In this document: positions 11,295 through 24,600 of the stretch, in pieces
How the letters are laid out: every line of letters starts with the position of its first letter
Numbering within the stretch: the stretch's first letter is position 1
Assembly: GCA_033239005.1 (NCBI GenBank)
Contig: BSQZ01000005.1
Span: forward strand, 12,937,501-13,001,500
Source: Lamellibrachia satsuma
Lineage: Eukaryota > Annelida > Polychaeta > Sabellida > Siboglinidae
Direction of reading: 5' to 3'
Length of the DNA: 64,000 bases
The notes under the pieces: generated by a model
Databases searched by the model: none
What the model was told of the DNA's origin: nothing
What the model saw: the letters and a program-made list of their open reading frames with translations, nothing else
Position numbers and translations under genes: made by a program

Positions 11295-12503
11295 GTCTTC
11301 CACATACAGCATAGTAGAAAATATATACTTTAGGTAGACTCTACACAATACACCAGCCCTGTACAAACACTGTATGATTTACCTGTATATGTATATGCGA
11401 CATACAACATATTACACAACTTTTGTGTTGAGTTTGGCACAGTCAAGATTGACAGGTACTAAATGTACATCACTGTGGTGTGCCCACTAACAAACACATG
11501 TTATTGTGTTCAACTCCACACATCCACACATACCCCACCCCACACTTATGCATTTGTTATCAAACTTCTTGTAGTGTCCCACTATGAAATATACTGAACG
11601 GATTTGTGTGGTACCAAAGCTGTAAGCATTTCATTCACACAGAACATAAACCATAGAGAATCAGCAGACATCCTCCTGCCTTTACCTGTTTCAAACTCCT
11701 GAGGTCTACTTACAGGCACAATCTATGGCATGGATTGAGGCATATACAAATTCAGATATATACAAGATTACATTCGGTCAGAATACTCTTGGCAGCCTGC
11801 ACTCCAACTTAGCCCTGATCTTGTGTTGCATAGTCAATCCATAGTTGATTCCTGCACAAAAAGGTCACCAAGTCTACTGCAGCCATCCTAGTCTGGTCAT
11901 CTATAAGTCCTATTTCTAACACCGTTCTGTACAGACAATTCAGAGTCGCAATGAAATTGTACCTCAACTGCCAAGCCACCCATGTTCACTAAACCCACAT
12001 GCATTTCTCGAGGAAGCATATGCAGGAAAGTACTAAAATAAGTTTTTCTCTGGTGCAAAGCATACTTAATCTGTGAGAACAGTTTGTGGAATGTTTGTTG
12101 TAAAATGAAAGGCAACAACAACCAAATAAATGTGGCTAAACGGACTCGGCACTACATCTGACTGATTTATTACTACATTTGGCTGGTAAGTCTATGGGAA
12201 TGTTTCTGCACTAATGCACTAATACTGACGTCTCCGGCACTATGCACTAAATGCAATATCAATGCATCACTCAATGACACTTGTAGCGTCCGAACAACTT
12301 CAGAGGACAACGGTCAATAAAACAAACAAATCAGTGACACAGTGACGTGGTCCTCGACACTGACAATAAGACACCATGAAACAGATGTGGCATGAATACG
12401 TACAAGACATCCAGATGATAACCTTCATGACAATATCAAGAAATGACACAGTAAGCTAATAAAGCGATATGAAATTTGACCTCGTTAATCACGCGATCAT
12501 TAA
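11295..12503 (-). other. PLS: Probable plastin 3' UTR
   Basis: Non-coding, AT-rich sequence between the plastin stop and the possible polyadenylation signal. I see no gene, repeat array or transposon in it. Its extent is inferred only from the signal position. Confidence 0.4.
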
Positions 12504-12665
12504 TCATGCTTTCTGCTGTGGCTGGAAGTCTTTGATCATGAGACAAGCAAACACTGTCATGATCATCTTCGACTTGACCTCCACAATGTCCTCTGGCAGG
12601 GCGTACACTCGCGCCCCAATTTTACGGGCCATGGAGATGGCGTACTTCGCATTGCTCTGTTTATC
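12504..12665 (-). CDS. PLS: Plastin exon 12 (CH4 end, stop)
   Basis: Encodes [40 protein letters not shown] and [13 protein letters not shown], then TGA at 12506-12504. The core is nearly identical to vertebrate plastins. The last residues differ from the usual MGKG(L/M) ending. The acceptor is CACATTGCAG. Confidence 0.97.
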   Translation of the reverse strand, partial: DKQSNAKYAISMARKIGARVYALPEDIVEVKSKMIMTVFACLMIKDFQPQQKA

Positions 12666-15600
12666 CTGCAATGTGTAAAGAAAATATTATGAATGACAGT
12701 TCAGATAATAATTTCTTACCAATAAAAAAAATATTATGAACAAGAGTAGAGACAATAATGACACACTGCTAATTTCTCACCAGCAAAGAAAAACATGAAC
12801 AAAAATAGAGACAATAATGACGCACTGCTAATTTCTCACCAGTAAAGTAAAATATTATGAACGAGAGTAGAGACAACTGCTAATTTCTCACCAATAAAGA
12901 AAAATCTCATGAATGAGAAAGACAATAATGATGCATTGCTAATTTCTCATAAGTAAAGAAAAATATTATGAATGAGAGAGGTAATAATGATATGCTGCTA
13001 ATTTCTCAACAGATCTGTGTTCTCTAGGAGTGTATGACATTGTAAAATATTTATAAATTGCCAGTGAATTAACAGAATGCAGCAATAGAAACCAGTGTTC
13101 TCCAATGTGAAGAACTGTTACAGAGCTGATGATGCTGAGGTTGTTATGTGAAGAACTGTTACAGGGCTGAGGATGCTGAGGTTGTTATGTGAAGAACTGT
13201 TACAGGGCTGAGGATGCTGAGGTTGTAGTGTGCTGATTTTATATCTGGACTTCAGTGCATATTTATATAAAAATTTATTTTAACTTGATGGCATTGTGTT
13301 ACACAAATTTACTGAAAATTCAGTTGAAATCAATGTTCATTTCCATTAAAAAAATTCTTCCAGCAGCTTTTAAACAATGGCTGTGGTGGAAAAACAGTGA
13401 AATCATAAAAAATCCACAATAAATCAAAGTAAAGCAGCAGCTATGCTAAATGTTTTGGCAAACAATTTGCAGAAATTAGCATTAAAGCCCCCCTCAGTTC
13501 ATGATATTCAGTTCAAGTATTACGGACAGTTGGTTTAAGACGTGTGCGTATTTATGTTAAAATCTTTGAAAGAATTGACTGTGATCATTAACATTCATCA
13601 GGTAACTTACAAAAGTGTAAATAGCTGTATGCTATAGTATACAGAGATGGCCGGACCAGTGGTTAGTGGATACCAGAGCTAGCACGTCGTTGCGGAAACT
13701 AGAGCTAGCATGTCGTTGCGAAAACTAGAGCTAGCACGTTGTTGCGGAAACTAGAGCTAGCACGTCATTGCGGATACTAGAACTGGTACATCATAACGGA
13801 TACTAGAGTTAGCACATCGTAGTGCATACTAGAGCTAGCATGTCGTTGTGGATACTAGAGCTAGCACGTCATTGTGGATACTAGAGCTAGCAATTCGTAG
13901 TGGATACTAGAGCTAGCACATCGTTGTGGATACTAGCACTAGAATGTCATAGTAGATACTAGAGCTAGCACATCGTAGTATAGATACTAGAGCTGTGGAT
14001 ACTACAGCTAGCACGTCATAGTGGATACAATAGCTAGCATGTCATAGTGGATACTATAGCTAGCATGTCGTAGTGGATACTAGAGCTGGCACGTCGTAGT
14101 GGATACTAGAGCTAGTACATCGAAATATAGTATAGATACTAGAGCTAGCATGTCATAGTGGATACTAGAGCTAGCACATCGTAGTGGATACAAGAGCTAG
14201 CACGTCATAGTGGATACAATAGCTAGCATGTCGTAGTGGATACTATAGCTAGAATGTCGTAGTGGATACTATAGCTAGAATGTCGTAGTGAATACTATAG
14301 CTAGCATGTCGTAGTGGATGCTATAGCTAGAATGTCGTAGTGGATACTATAGCTAGAATGTCATAGTGGATACTATAGCTAGAATGTCGTAGTGAATACT
14401 ATAGATAGCATGTCGTAGTGGATGCTATAGCTAGAATGTCGTAGTGGATACTATAGCTAGAATGTCGTAGTAAATACTATAGATAGCATGTCGTAGTGGA
14501 TGCTATAGCTAGAATGTCGTAGTGGATACTATAGCTAGAATGTCGTAGTAAATACTAGATAGGTTAAATTTTTCACGAAATGAGTGTGAAATGAAACAGG
14601 TGAAAACATTTTCTTGAGCTTCAACAACCGCTATCAACAAAACTGATGACTGACCTCATCTGAGTCTCCCTCCTTGACATGGTCATACTTGATGGAGCCT
14701 GGCTTGAGGCAGTCGACCAGGTCAATGATCGCTCGAGAGCTGGAGATGGTTGGGTCATTGAAGCTCTTCAGCTGGGATTTCTTGCCTCCGTCTTTTAGCT
14801 GCAAAACAACCATTCAGTTTGAGGATAATTTCTTGCAAAAAATCATTATGTACTGATGAACAAAACAGTTATTTTGCATAGTTTCAACTTGGTGGTTGCT
14901 CCAGTTTATGCACAGTCTTCTAGTTTCAACTTGGTGGTTGCTCCAGTTTATGCACAGTCTTCTAGTTTCAACTTGGTGGTTGCTCCAGTTTATGCACAGT
15001 CTTCTAGTTTCAACTTGGTGGTTGCTCCAGTTTATGCACAATCTTCTAGTTTCAACTTGGTGGTTGCTCCAGTTTATGCACAATCTTCTAGTTTCAACTT
15101 GGTGGTTGCTCCAGTTTATGCACAATCTTCTAGTTTCAACTTGGTGGTTGCTCCAGTTTATGCACAATCTTCTAGTTTCAACTTGGTGGTTGCTCCAGTT
15201 TATGCACAATCTTCTAGTTTCAACTTGGTGGTTGCTCCAGTTTATGCACAATCTTCTAGTTTCAACTTGGTGGTTGCTCCAGTTTATGCACAGTCTTCTA
15301 GTTTCAACTTGGTGGTTGCTCCAGTTTATGCACAGTCTTCTAGTTTCAACTTGGTGGTTGCTCCAGTTTATGCACAATCTTCTAGTTTCAACTTGGTGGT
15401 TGCTCCAGTTTATGCACAATCTTCTAGTTTCAACTTGGTGGTTGCTCCAGTTTATGCACAATCTTCTAGTTTCAACTTGGTGGTTGCTCCAGTTTATGCA
15501 CAATCTTCTAGTTTCAACTTGGTGGTTGCTCCAGTTTATGCACAATCTTCTAGTTTCAACTTGGTGGTTGCTCCAGTTTATGCACAATCTTCTAGTTTCA

Positions 15601-18600
15601 ACTTGGTGGTTGCTCCAGTTTATGCACAATCTTCTAGTTTCAACTTGGTGGTTGCTCCAGTTTATGCACAATCTTCTAGTTTCAACTTGGTGGTTGCTCC
15701 AGTTTATGCACAATCTTCTAGTTTCAACTTGGTGGTTGCTCCAGTTTATGCACAATCTTCTAGTTTCAACTTGGTGGTTGCTCCAGTTTATGCACAATCT
15801 TCTAGTTTCAACTTGGTGGTTGCTCCAGTTTATGCACAATCTTCTAGTTTCAACTTGGTGGTTGCTCCAGTTTATGCACAATCTTCTAGTTTCAACTTGG
15901 TGGTTGCTCCAGTTTATGCACAATCTTCTAGTTTCAACTTGGTGGTTGCTCCAGTTTATGCACAATCTTCTAGTTTCAACTTGGTGGTTGCTCCAGTTTA
16001 TGCACAATCTTCTAGTTTCAACTTGGTGGTTGCTCCAGTTTATGCACAATCTTCTAGTTTCAACTTGGTGGTTGCTCCAGTTTATGCACAATCTTCTAGT
16101 TTCAACTTGGTGGTTGCTCCAGTTTATGCACAATCTTCTAGTTTCAACTTGGTGGTTGCTCCAGTTTATGCACAATCTTCTAGTTTCAACTTGGTGGTTG
16201 CTCCAGTTTATGCACAATCTTCTAGTTTCAACTTGGTGGTTGCTCCAGTTTATGCACAATCTTCTAGTTTCAACTTGGTGGTTGCTCCAGTTTATGCACA
16301 ATCTTCTAGTTTCAACTTGGTGGTTGCTCCAGTTTATGCACAATCTTCTAGTTTCAACTTGGTGGTTGCTCCAGTTTATGCACAATCTTCTAGTGTCTCG
16401 CGTTTCTCCACAAGAAATGTGCTCGAATGCCAGAGATCTCTTCGCACCGCCCAGTTGCTTTTTACATTTATAACAGGACATGCTCATTACCACACCTAAT
16501 AACCTGTTTCAATTAACTTAATGATTGTATGCAGTTTACCTTTCTTAATTATCTGGTTATTTAGTTATTTCAGAATGTCAAACTTAACTTTCTTACTATC
16601 ATTATTCACTGAAAAGGCCGGCTTAAGCATTACAAGTGATACTGCATTGGTGTTTCTGTGTTGGTGCTTCTGTGTTGATGTTTCTGTGTGGATGTTTCTG
16701 TGTGGGTGTTTCTGTGTGGGTGTTTCTGTGTTGATGTTTCTGTGTGGATGTTTCTGTGTGGATGTTTCTGTGTGGGTGTTTCTGTGTTGGTGTTTCTGTG
16801 TTGATGTTTCTGTGTTGATGTTTCTGTGTGGGTGTTTCTGTGTGGGTGTTTCTGTGTTGATGTTTCTGTGTTGATGTTTCTGTGTGGATGTTTCTGTGTG
16901 GATGTTTCTGTGTGGGTGTTTCTGTGTTGATGTTTCTGTGTGGATGTTTCTGTGTCGGTGTTTCTGTGTCGATGTTTCTGTGTGGATGTTTCTGTGTGGA
17001 TGTTTCTGTGTTGGTGTTTCTGTGTTGGTGTTTCTGTGTTGGTGTTTCTGTGTTGATGTTTCTGTGTGGCTGTTTCTGTGTGGGTGTTTCTGTGTGGGTG
17101 TTTCTGTGTGGATGTTTCTGTGTTGGTGTTTCTGTGTTGATGTTTCTGTGTGGGTGTTTCTGTGTTGGTGTTTCTGTGTTGATGTTTCTGTGTGGATGTT
17201 TCTGTGTGGATGTTTCTGTGTTGATGTTTCTGTGTGGATGTTTCTGTGTGGGTGTTTCTGTGTTGATGTTTCTGTGTGGATGTTTCTGTGTGGGTGTTTC
17301 TGTGTTGGTGTTTCTGTGTGGATGTTTCTGTGTGGGTGTTTCTGTGTGGATGTTTCTGTGTTGGTGTTTCTGTGTTGGTGTTTCTGTGTTGGTGTTTCTG
17401 TGTTGGTGTTTCTGTGTTGATGTTTCTGTGTGGCTGTTTCTATGTGGGTGTTTCTGTGTGGGTGTTTCTGTGTGGATGTTTCTGTGTGGGTGTTTCTGTG
17501 TTGATGTTTCTGTGTGGATGTTTCTGTGTCGATGTTTCTGTGTCGATGTTTCTGTGTGGGTGTTTCTGTGTGGGTGTTTCTGTGTTGGTGTTTCTGTGTG
17601 GATGTTTCTGTGTGGGTGTTTCTGCGTGGGTGTTTCTGTGTTGGTGTTTCTGTGTGGATGTTTCTGTGTGGATGTTTCTGTGTGGGTGTTTCTGTGTTGG
17701 TGTTTCTGTGTGGGTGTTTCTGTGTGGATGTTTCTGTGTCGGTGTTTCTGTGTGGGTGTTTCTGTGTGGGTGTTTCTGTGTTGGTGTTTCTGTGTGGGTG
17801 TTTCTGTGTGGATGTGTCTGTGTGGATGTTTCTGTGTGGATGTTTCTGTGTTGGTGTTTCTGTGTGGATGTTTCTGTGTTGGTGTTTCTGTGTGGATGTG
17901 TCTCTGTGGATGTTTTTGTGTGGATGTTTCTGAGTGGATGTTTCTGTGTGGGTGTTTCTGTGTGGATGTTTCTGAGTGGGTGTTTCTGTTTGTTCATTTT
18001 GATCCTAGTCCTACCTTACCTTTTTATTGGCCCATGCGACAATTTCCTTGTCGACAATGGGGTGTTCACCTTCCTGGCCGGCGAGCTTCGTGAGGATGCT
18101 CAGAGTGTAGGCCTTCATCAACTGCCAGACCAGGGCTGCAGGGGGAATAGACAGAACATCAGACTGGGCAGATTATGAACAGATTTATCAGACTGGTGGT
18201 TGTCATGTACAGTCGGGCCTAGTTATAATGTGGTGGTTGGGGATTTCAGATTGCGTTGTAAGCAAGGCGTGTTAGGTGTTCCCATATCTGGCACCAGGGG
18301 ACCACTAAACAATAACGATATCTGTCCCCGGTACCAAGAACGCTGTTGAAGCCACTGCCAATGTGCATTGGCCACGTTGTCTAAACGCGGTTGATATAGC
18401 TTATGAGTCAACTGGTGTCAATGTGTACTATTATTTTTAAATATCATGCTCTGGTGATTGTTGAACTGAATAAAATACAGGTATGTGCAGTTATGGAATA
18501 GATTTGCTATGATGACCATGTGCTCATACAGACTAGACTGATCAATTAATGTGATTTGAAAATAATAACATGGATCTGTGTAAGCAAACACATGAGTTGA

Positions 18601-21600
18601 TACACGCAGTGTGAAAGCTGATTGAACACTGAAAAAAACAACTATTCACTGAATCAATAATTATTTCACTTCGCCTCACTTCATACCACTGATTCACCAT
18701 TTCATATTTGTATTTTTTTGCACTCATAACACTTTGCTGTGAGTTTGGTTAGACATCACAAAAACTTACAGATTTATGATGCAACAGAAGCATGTCATTT
18801 CACCTGTTTTATACTGGTGTTGGTTACTAAATAGCATTTAAGACTATTTGACTGATTCTTACGCAAGGCATATTTGTGAATTTTGACTGGAAATTACAAA
18901 CCCCCGAGGCAAGGGTGAAGCCAGCAGTGTAATAGGATTGACTCCAGCGCAGAATAAACATTGAAAGAACTCCTCGCCACTTGTTCATTGTTCACCTAAC
19001 GTTTATTGGGAACCATCAAAGAAATTCTAGGTTGACAAAACATGAGGAATACATCAGACAAACAAGCGCTAGTTAGGCAATATATTGGTGCATTAGTTGT
19101 AGCTTCAGCACGCGAATGTGGGCCAAACACCCTCCGAAAGAGAACACTCCTGGTGGCAGAAAATGTATTAATATATGTTTTAAAAAATGTTTTTTTCTTT
19201 GTAACGTAATATTTTTCAGCTGCATGTCTTATACTACCACCAGATGGTGGCACAGTAGTCAGTGTATACAGGTGCCGAGAGTGCAGCTGACAGCATCTGA
19301 GTACAACGATTACCGTGTCACCACCTAGAGGTAGTCAGTCTGATGAAAACAGCTGAAAATTGTCGAAACATTACAAAAAAGGTGAAATTTTCTGAAAGTG
19401 ACATGACACTTGGAGTCATCATGTCATGTAAACAACATCACTCAGCCAGCGTCAGTCATGTAAGTGACGTGACACTCGGTGTCATCATGTCATGTAAACA
19501 ACATCACTCACCCAGCGTCAGTGTCATGTAAGTGACATGACACTAAGTATCAACAAGTCATACAACTCACCCAGCGTCAGTGTCATATTGCCGTCATACA
19601 AGTCCTTGCCGTCGATTCCAACCAATGAGAACTTGCAACCCTTGCCCAGTTCAACGGCATAGTTACAGTTTCCTGCAAACAAGTGAAGCACAATTAAAGT
19701 GAAGCCAATATCACTGGACAGGGGACTAAATCAAACAAGTGAAGCACAATTAAAGTGAAGCCAATACCATTGGACAGGGGACTAAATCAAACAAGTGAAG
19801 CACAATTAAAGTGAAGCCAATATCACTGGACAGGGGACTAAATCAAACAAGTGAAGCACAATTAAAGTGAAGCCAATACCATTGGACAGGGGACTAAATC
19901 AAACAAGTGAAGCACAATTAAAGTGAAGCCAATATCACTGGACAGGGGACTAAATCAAACAAGTGAAGCACAATTAAAGTGATGCCAATATCACTGGACA
20001 GGGGACTAAATCAAACAAGTGAAGCACAATTAAAGTGAAGCCAATATCATGGGATAGGGGACTAAATCAAATAAGTGAAGCACAATTAAAGTGAAGCCAA
20101 TATCATGGGATAGGGGACTAAATCAAACAAGTGAAGCACAATTAAAGTGAAGCCAATATCATGGGATAGGGGACTTAATCAAACAAGTGAAGCACAATTA
20201 AAGTGAAGCCAATATCACTGGGCAGGGGACTAAATCAAACAAGTGAAGCACAATTAAAGTGAAGCCAATATCATGGGATAGGGGACTAAATCAAACAAGT
20301 GAAGCACAATTAAAGTGAAGCCAATATCATGGGATAGGGGACTAAATCAAACAAGTGAAGCACAATTAAAGTGAAGCCAATATCACTGGACAGGGGACTA
20401 AATCAAACAAGTGAAGCACAATTAAAGTGAAGCCAATATCATGGGATAGGGGACTAAATCAGTAGCGATTACAACTTTATTTACTAATTTTCCCTTATAT
20501 GTGCAACTGAAAAATAGTTTTCTAAAGGCAGAAAGAACAATGCAGTTGCCTCTATATGGCACCGCACAAAACAAGGTAATTTTCACTCACCAATCTTCTC
20601 CATCATCATCCTCATCTCCTTGAACTTTGACACGACCCGGTTCCAATCGACCAGTCCTGGTTTGATGATGTCATAGAGTTGGAAGATGATGAGTCCGTTG
20701 GTGAGGTCGTTGTACAGGTGGTTGACGTAGGGTGACACCCCCATGCTGTTCATCCAGTTACGGTACACTGTAGGGGGCAACAACATGCATAAGATTTGGG
20801 CTTGATATGACTTATTAAAATATGACATTCATTAAAGGTCCCTCCCCAGTTAAACTTAAAGGTCCCTCCATAATATGATTTCTTTACTTGTCTCATTTCA
20901 GACTCATTAAATGAAAAATCGAACATCTCTTCTATCAGCTAGTAGAGACTGGCTTGTTTGTAAACATTTTCTTGTTTAGTTTTGGTGAAATCACTGGATA
21001 AACTACTAACAAACTAAAACAAAAATCCACACTTTCATAAACAAGTATGTAAAGAGAATTCCAAGGATCTGGTGGCCAGAAACAATGAGTAATGAAGCAC
21101 TATGGGAAAGAACAAACCAGGAACCAACTGAACATCATATTAGAAGAATAAAATGGAGCTGGATAGGCCATATTCACAGGAAGTGGAGCTGGATAGGTCA
21201 TACTCTCAGGAAGTGGAGCTGGATAGGTCATACTCTCAGGCAGTGGAGCTGGATAGGCCATACTCTCAGGCAGTGGAGCTGGATAGGCCATACTCTCAGG
21301 AAGTGGAGCTGGATAGGTCATACTCTCAGGCAGTGGAGCTGGATAGGCCATACTCTCAGGCAGTGGAGCTGGATAGGCCATACTCTCAGGCAGTGGAGCT
21401 GGATAGGCCATACTCTCAGGCAGTGGAGCTGGATAGGTCATACTCTCAGGAAGTGGAGCTGGATAGGTCATACTCTCAGGCAGTGGAGCTGGATAGGCCA
21501 TACTCTCAGGCAGTGGAGCTGGATAGGTCATACTCTCAGGAAGTGGAGCTGGATAGGCCATACTCTCAGGCAGTGGAGCTGGATAGGCCATACTCTCAGG

Positions 21601-24600
21601 CAGTGTAGCTGGATAGGCCATACTCTCAGGCAGTGGAGCTGGATAGGCCATACTCTCAGGAAGTGGAGCTGGATAGGCCATACTCTCAGGCAGTGGAGCT
21701 GGATAGGCCATACTCTCAGGAAGTGGAGCTGGATAGGTCATACTCTCAGGAAGTGGAGCTGTATTGGCCATACTCTCAGGAAATGGAGCTGGATATGCCA
21801 TACTCTCAGGAAGTGGAGCTGAATAGACTATACTCTCAGGAAGTGGAGCTGGATAGGCCATACTCTCAGGCAGTGGAGCTGGATAGGCCATACTCTCAGG
21901 AAGTGGAGCTGGATAGGCCATACTCTCAGGCAGTGGAGCTGGATAGGCCATACTCTCAGGAAGTGGAGCTGGATAGGTCATACTCTCAGGAAGTGGAGCT
22001 GTATTGGCCATACTCTCAGGCAGTGGAGCTGAATGGGTCATACTCTCAGGAAGTGGAGCTGGATAGGTCATACTCTCAGGAAGTGGAGCTGAATAGACTA
22101 TACTCTCAGGAAGTGGAGCTGGATAGGCCATACTCTCAGGCAGTGGAGCTGGATAGGCCATACTCTCAGGAAGTGGAGCTGGATAGGTCATACTCTCAGG
22201 AAGTGGAGCTGAATAGACTATACTCTCAGGAAGTGGAGCTGGATAGGCCATACTCTCAGGCAGTGGAGCTGAATGGGTCATACTCTCAGGAAGTGGAGCT
22301 GGATAGGTCATACTCTCAGGAAGTGGAGCTGAATAGACTATACTCTCAGGAAGTCAACACAACACATCACAAGACAGGCACTTACATGGAACTTTCAGGG
22401 CACAAGGAAAAGAACAAGAACCCCCCCCCAGCACAGAGAAAGCTGAAGTGGAAGCAGAGAAGGCAAAAGTAGTATATAAGTGGAAACAACTGGAAACACA
22501 AGCCCCAAACCATTACCATTAGAAAGGATTCGTTGATGGCCTGTGCTCTGTCAGGGAGTGAAAAGGCTTAAGTCAAGTATGTCAAGTCATTTATCTCTGA
22601 ATCATCGCCACTTACTTTTCTCCTCCCTCGTCTCCTCATGGATCTCCTCCAGATCGATGTCCTCGAGATTCTCAAGCGCCGGGTACGAGTTGAAGAGATT
22701 GGCAACAAACGCGAGATTGAGCTTGTAGTTGCCGGTGACAACGTCCTCTGGTGAGACAAAGCTGCGACAGCCCATCTTGTCAGCCTCCTGCAGCATGCGT
22801 TCAGCTCGCTCCTTCATATCTGGCTCCTGGAGGAGAGGGATATGACATCAACAGTGAGGGAAACACAACTCATTCCTACGTGGAACAGTTGTTACAAAGT
22901 GACTAAATCCTCAGGATCCATATTCTTGAAAGACTTGAGACGTTTTCTGTAAATATGGTAGCATAATTGTCCCGGGGTGTTCACTTGTGGAATATATATT
23001 GGTAAATATTATCCGATGTGTTAAATACTGAATATGCCTACTGAAGTAGTACAGACTGCATGTTGAGTCCCAGCCAAGATGGGTAGACTTGTGTTATAAT
23101 CTTCAATTTGCCATGTTATGTTGGTATTATATATATTCCCCTGGGACAGCTGTGGAAATCTTTTGAGAGTAAGAGCTCAGGGACCCGAGCTGAGAGGTGC
23201 AACAAACCTGCATAGCTAAGCATGAAATCATTAACAGAGACAAGATATCATTAACAGAGACATGACATCGCTAACAGAGACGTGACATCGCCAACAGAGA
23301 CGTGACATCGCCAAAAGAGATGTGACATTGCCAACAGAGACATGACATCGCCAACAGAGATGTGACATCGCCAACAGAGATGTGACATCGCCAACAGAGA
23401 TGTGACATCGCTAACAGAGATATGACATCGCTAACAGAGACGTGACATCGCTAACAGAGACGTGACATTGCTAACAGAGATGTGACATCGCCAACAGAGA
23501 TGTGACATCGCCAACAGAGATGTGACATCGCTAACAGAGACGTGATATCACTAAAAGAGAAGTGACAATGCCAACAGAGACGTGACATCACTAAAAGAGA
23601 CGTGAAATCGCCAGAGCGTAGCAATGTGCATGTGAAGGATTTACGGTGGAAATCCAATTTCGAAAAAATATGTCTTGAGACTTTTCCAGAACTCCATTAA
23701 ACACCTTAACCCAATGATAAAAATAACACAAAATATCACACAAGTTGTTCAGTCAGTAACACATTGTTATCAACAACTTACATTCTCGGGTAGGGTAGAC
23801 ACCCCGAGGTCGCGGGGTGCTATCTGGTGCAGTAGGTGGATGTATGCGATCGAGTCCTTGATGTCGCCGGTGAAGTTCTCAATCTGTCGCCCACAGTTGG
23901 AGCGCGCCAGATGGTAGTTGACCCAGCGAATGAGGATCTGCTCTGGTGTGAGTTTCATGAACTCCTCGAGTGTCTCGTCGTCGTGCAGTAGGACGGCGAG
24001 GCCGGGGTGCTCGTGGAGATTGATGTCTCCCAGTAGGCCAATCTGTCAACGATTCAGTTACAAACAGAACTCAGAAATATCTTTAAAACTAATATTTTAA
24101 CTTAAAGAAAACCAGATGCTTATTGTTTTATAAGAAGAGAAAGTTCTTGTAGTGGAAATACTGACAAACAAATCATAAATTATACATTTATAATGCACTA
24201 TGTACCCAGTAAAACACTTGTCAAAGGCACAAATAATGCTAAAATAAGTCAAATAATTTTAGAATCTGTTAAAATATGTTAAATAAATAAATAAAAGGTA
24301 TGTGTAAAAAAAATGTAATTGCTGCTGTCTACAATGTCATAAAGGCCGCACACAAAAATATGTGTGTTTAAAGCTGTCTAGAAAGCAGCTGACTGCAGAA
24401 GAGAAAAGATGGAAGACAAAATATAGAGAGGAAGTAAGGAAGACAACAGAGACTGGAGCAGGGAGAGGGAAGAGGGCATACAGGTGAGGTATGATGTGAT
24501 GGGAGGCGTCCTCCCCACACCTGTCATCCCACAGCAGATGAGTCAACATAACAGGACAGTCTCCTTCACTGCAGTCTCACTATCTCTCGCCTCAATTACT

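Noticed and set aside
14814..16499. Open frames of 525-559 codons on both strands
   Set aside because: They are the 42-bp minisatellite, whose period is a multiple of 3. It lies in a plastin intron, and frames are open on both strands at once.
16521..18178. Long Cys/Val/Phe open frames (up to 403 codons)
   Set aside because: Translation of the 14-bp array in an intron. One frame runs through the true exon 10 on the wrong strand.
21085..22472. Frames of 245-403 codons, both strands
   Set aside because: Translation of the 30-bp array inside a LINE remnant. The LINE reading itself is broken.
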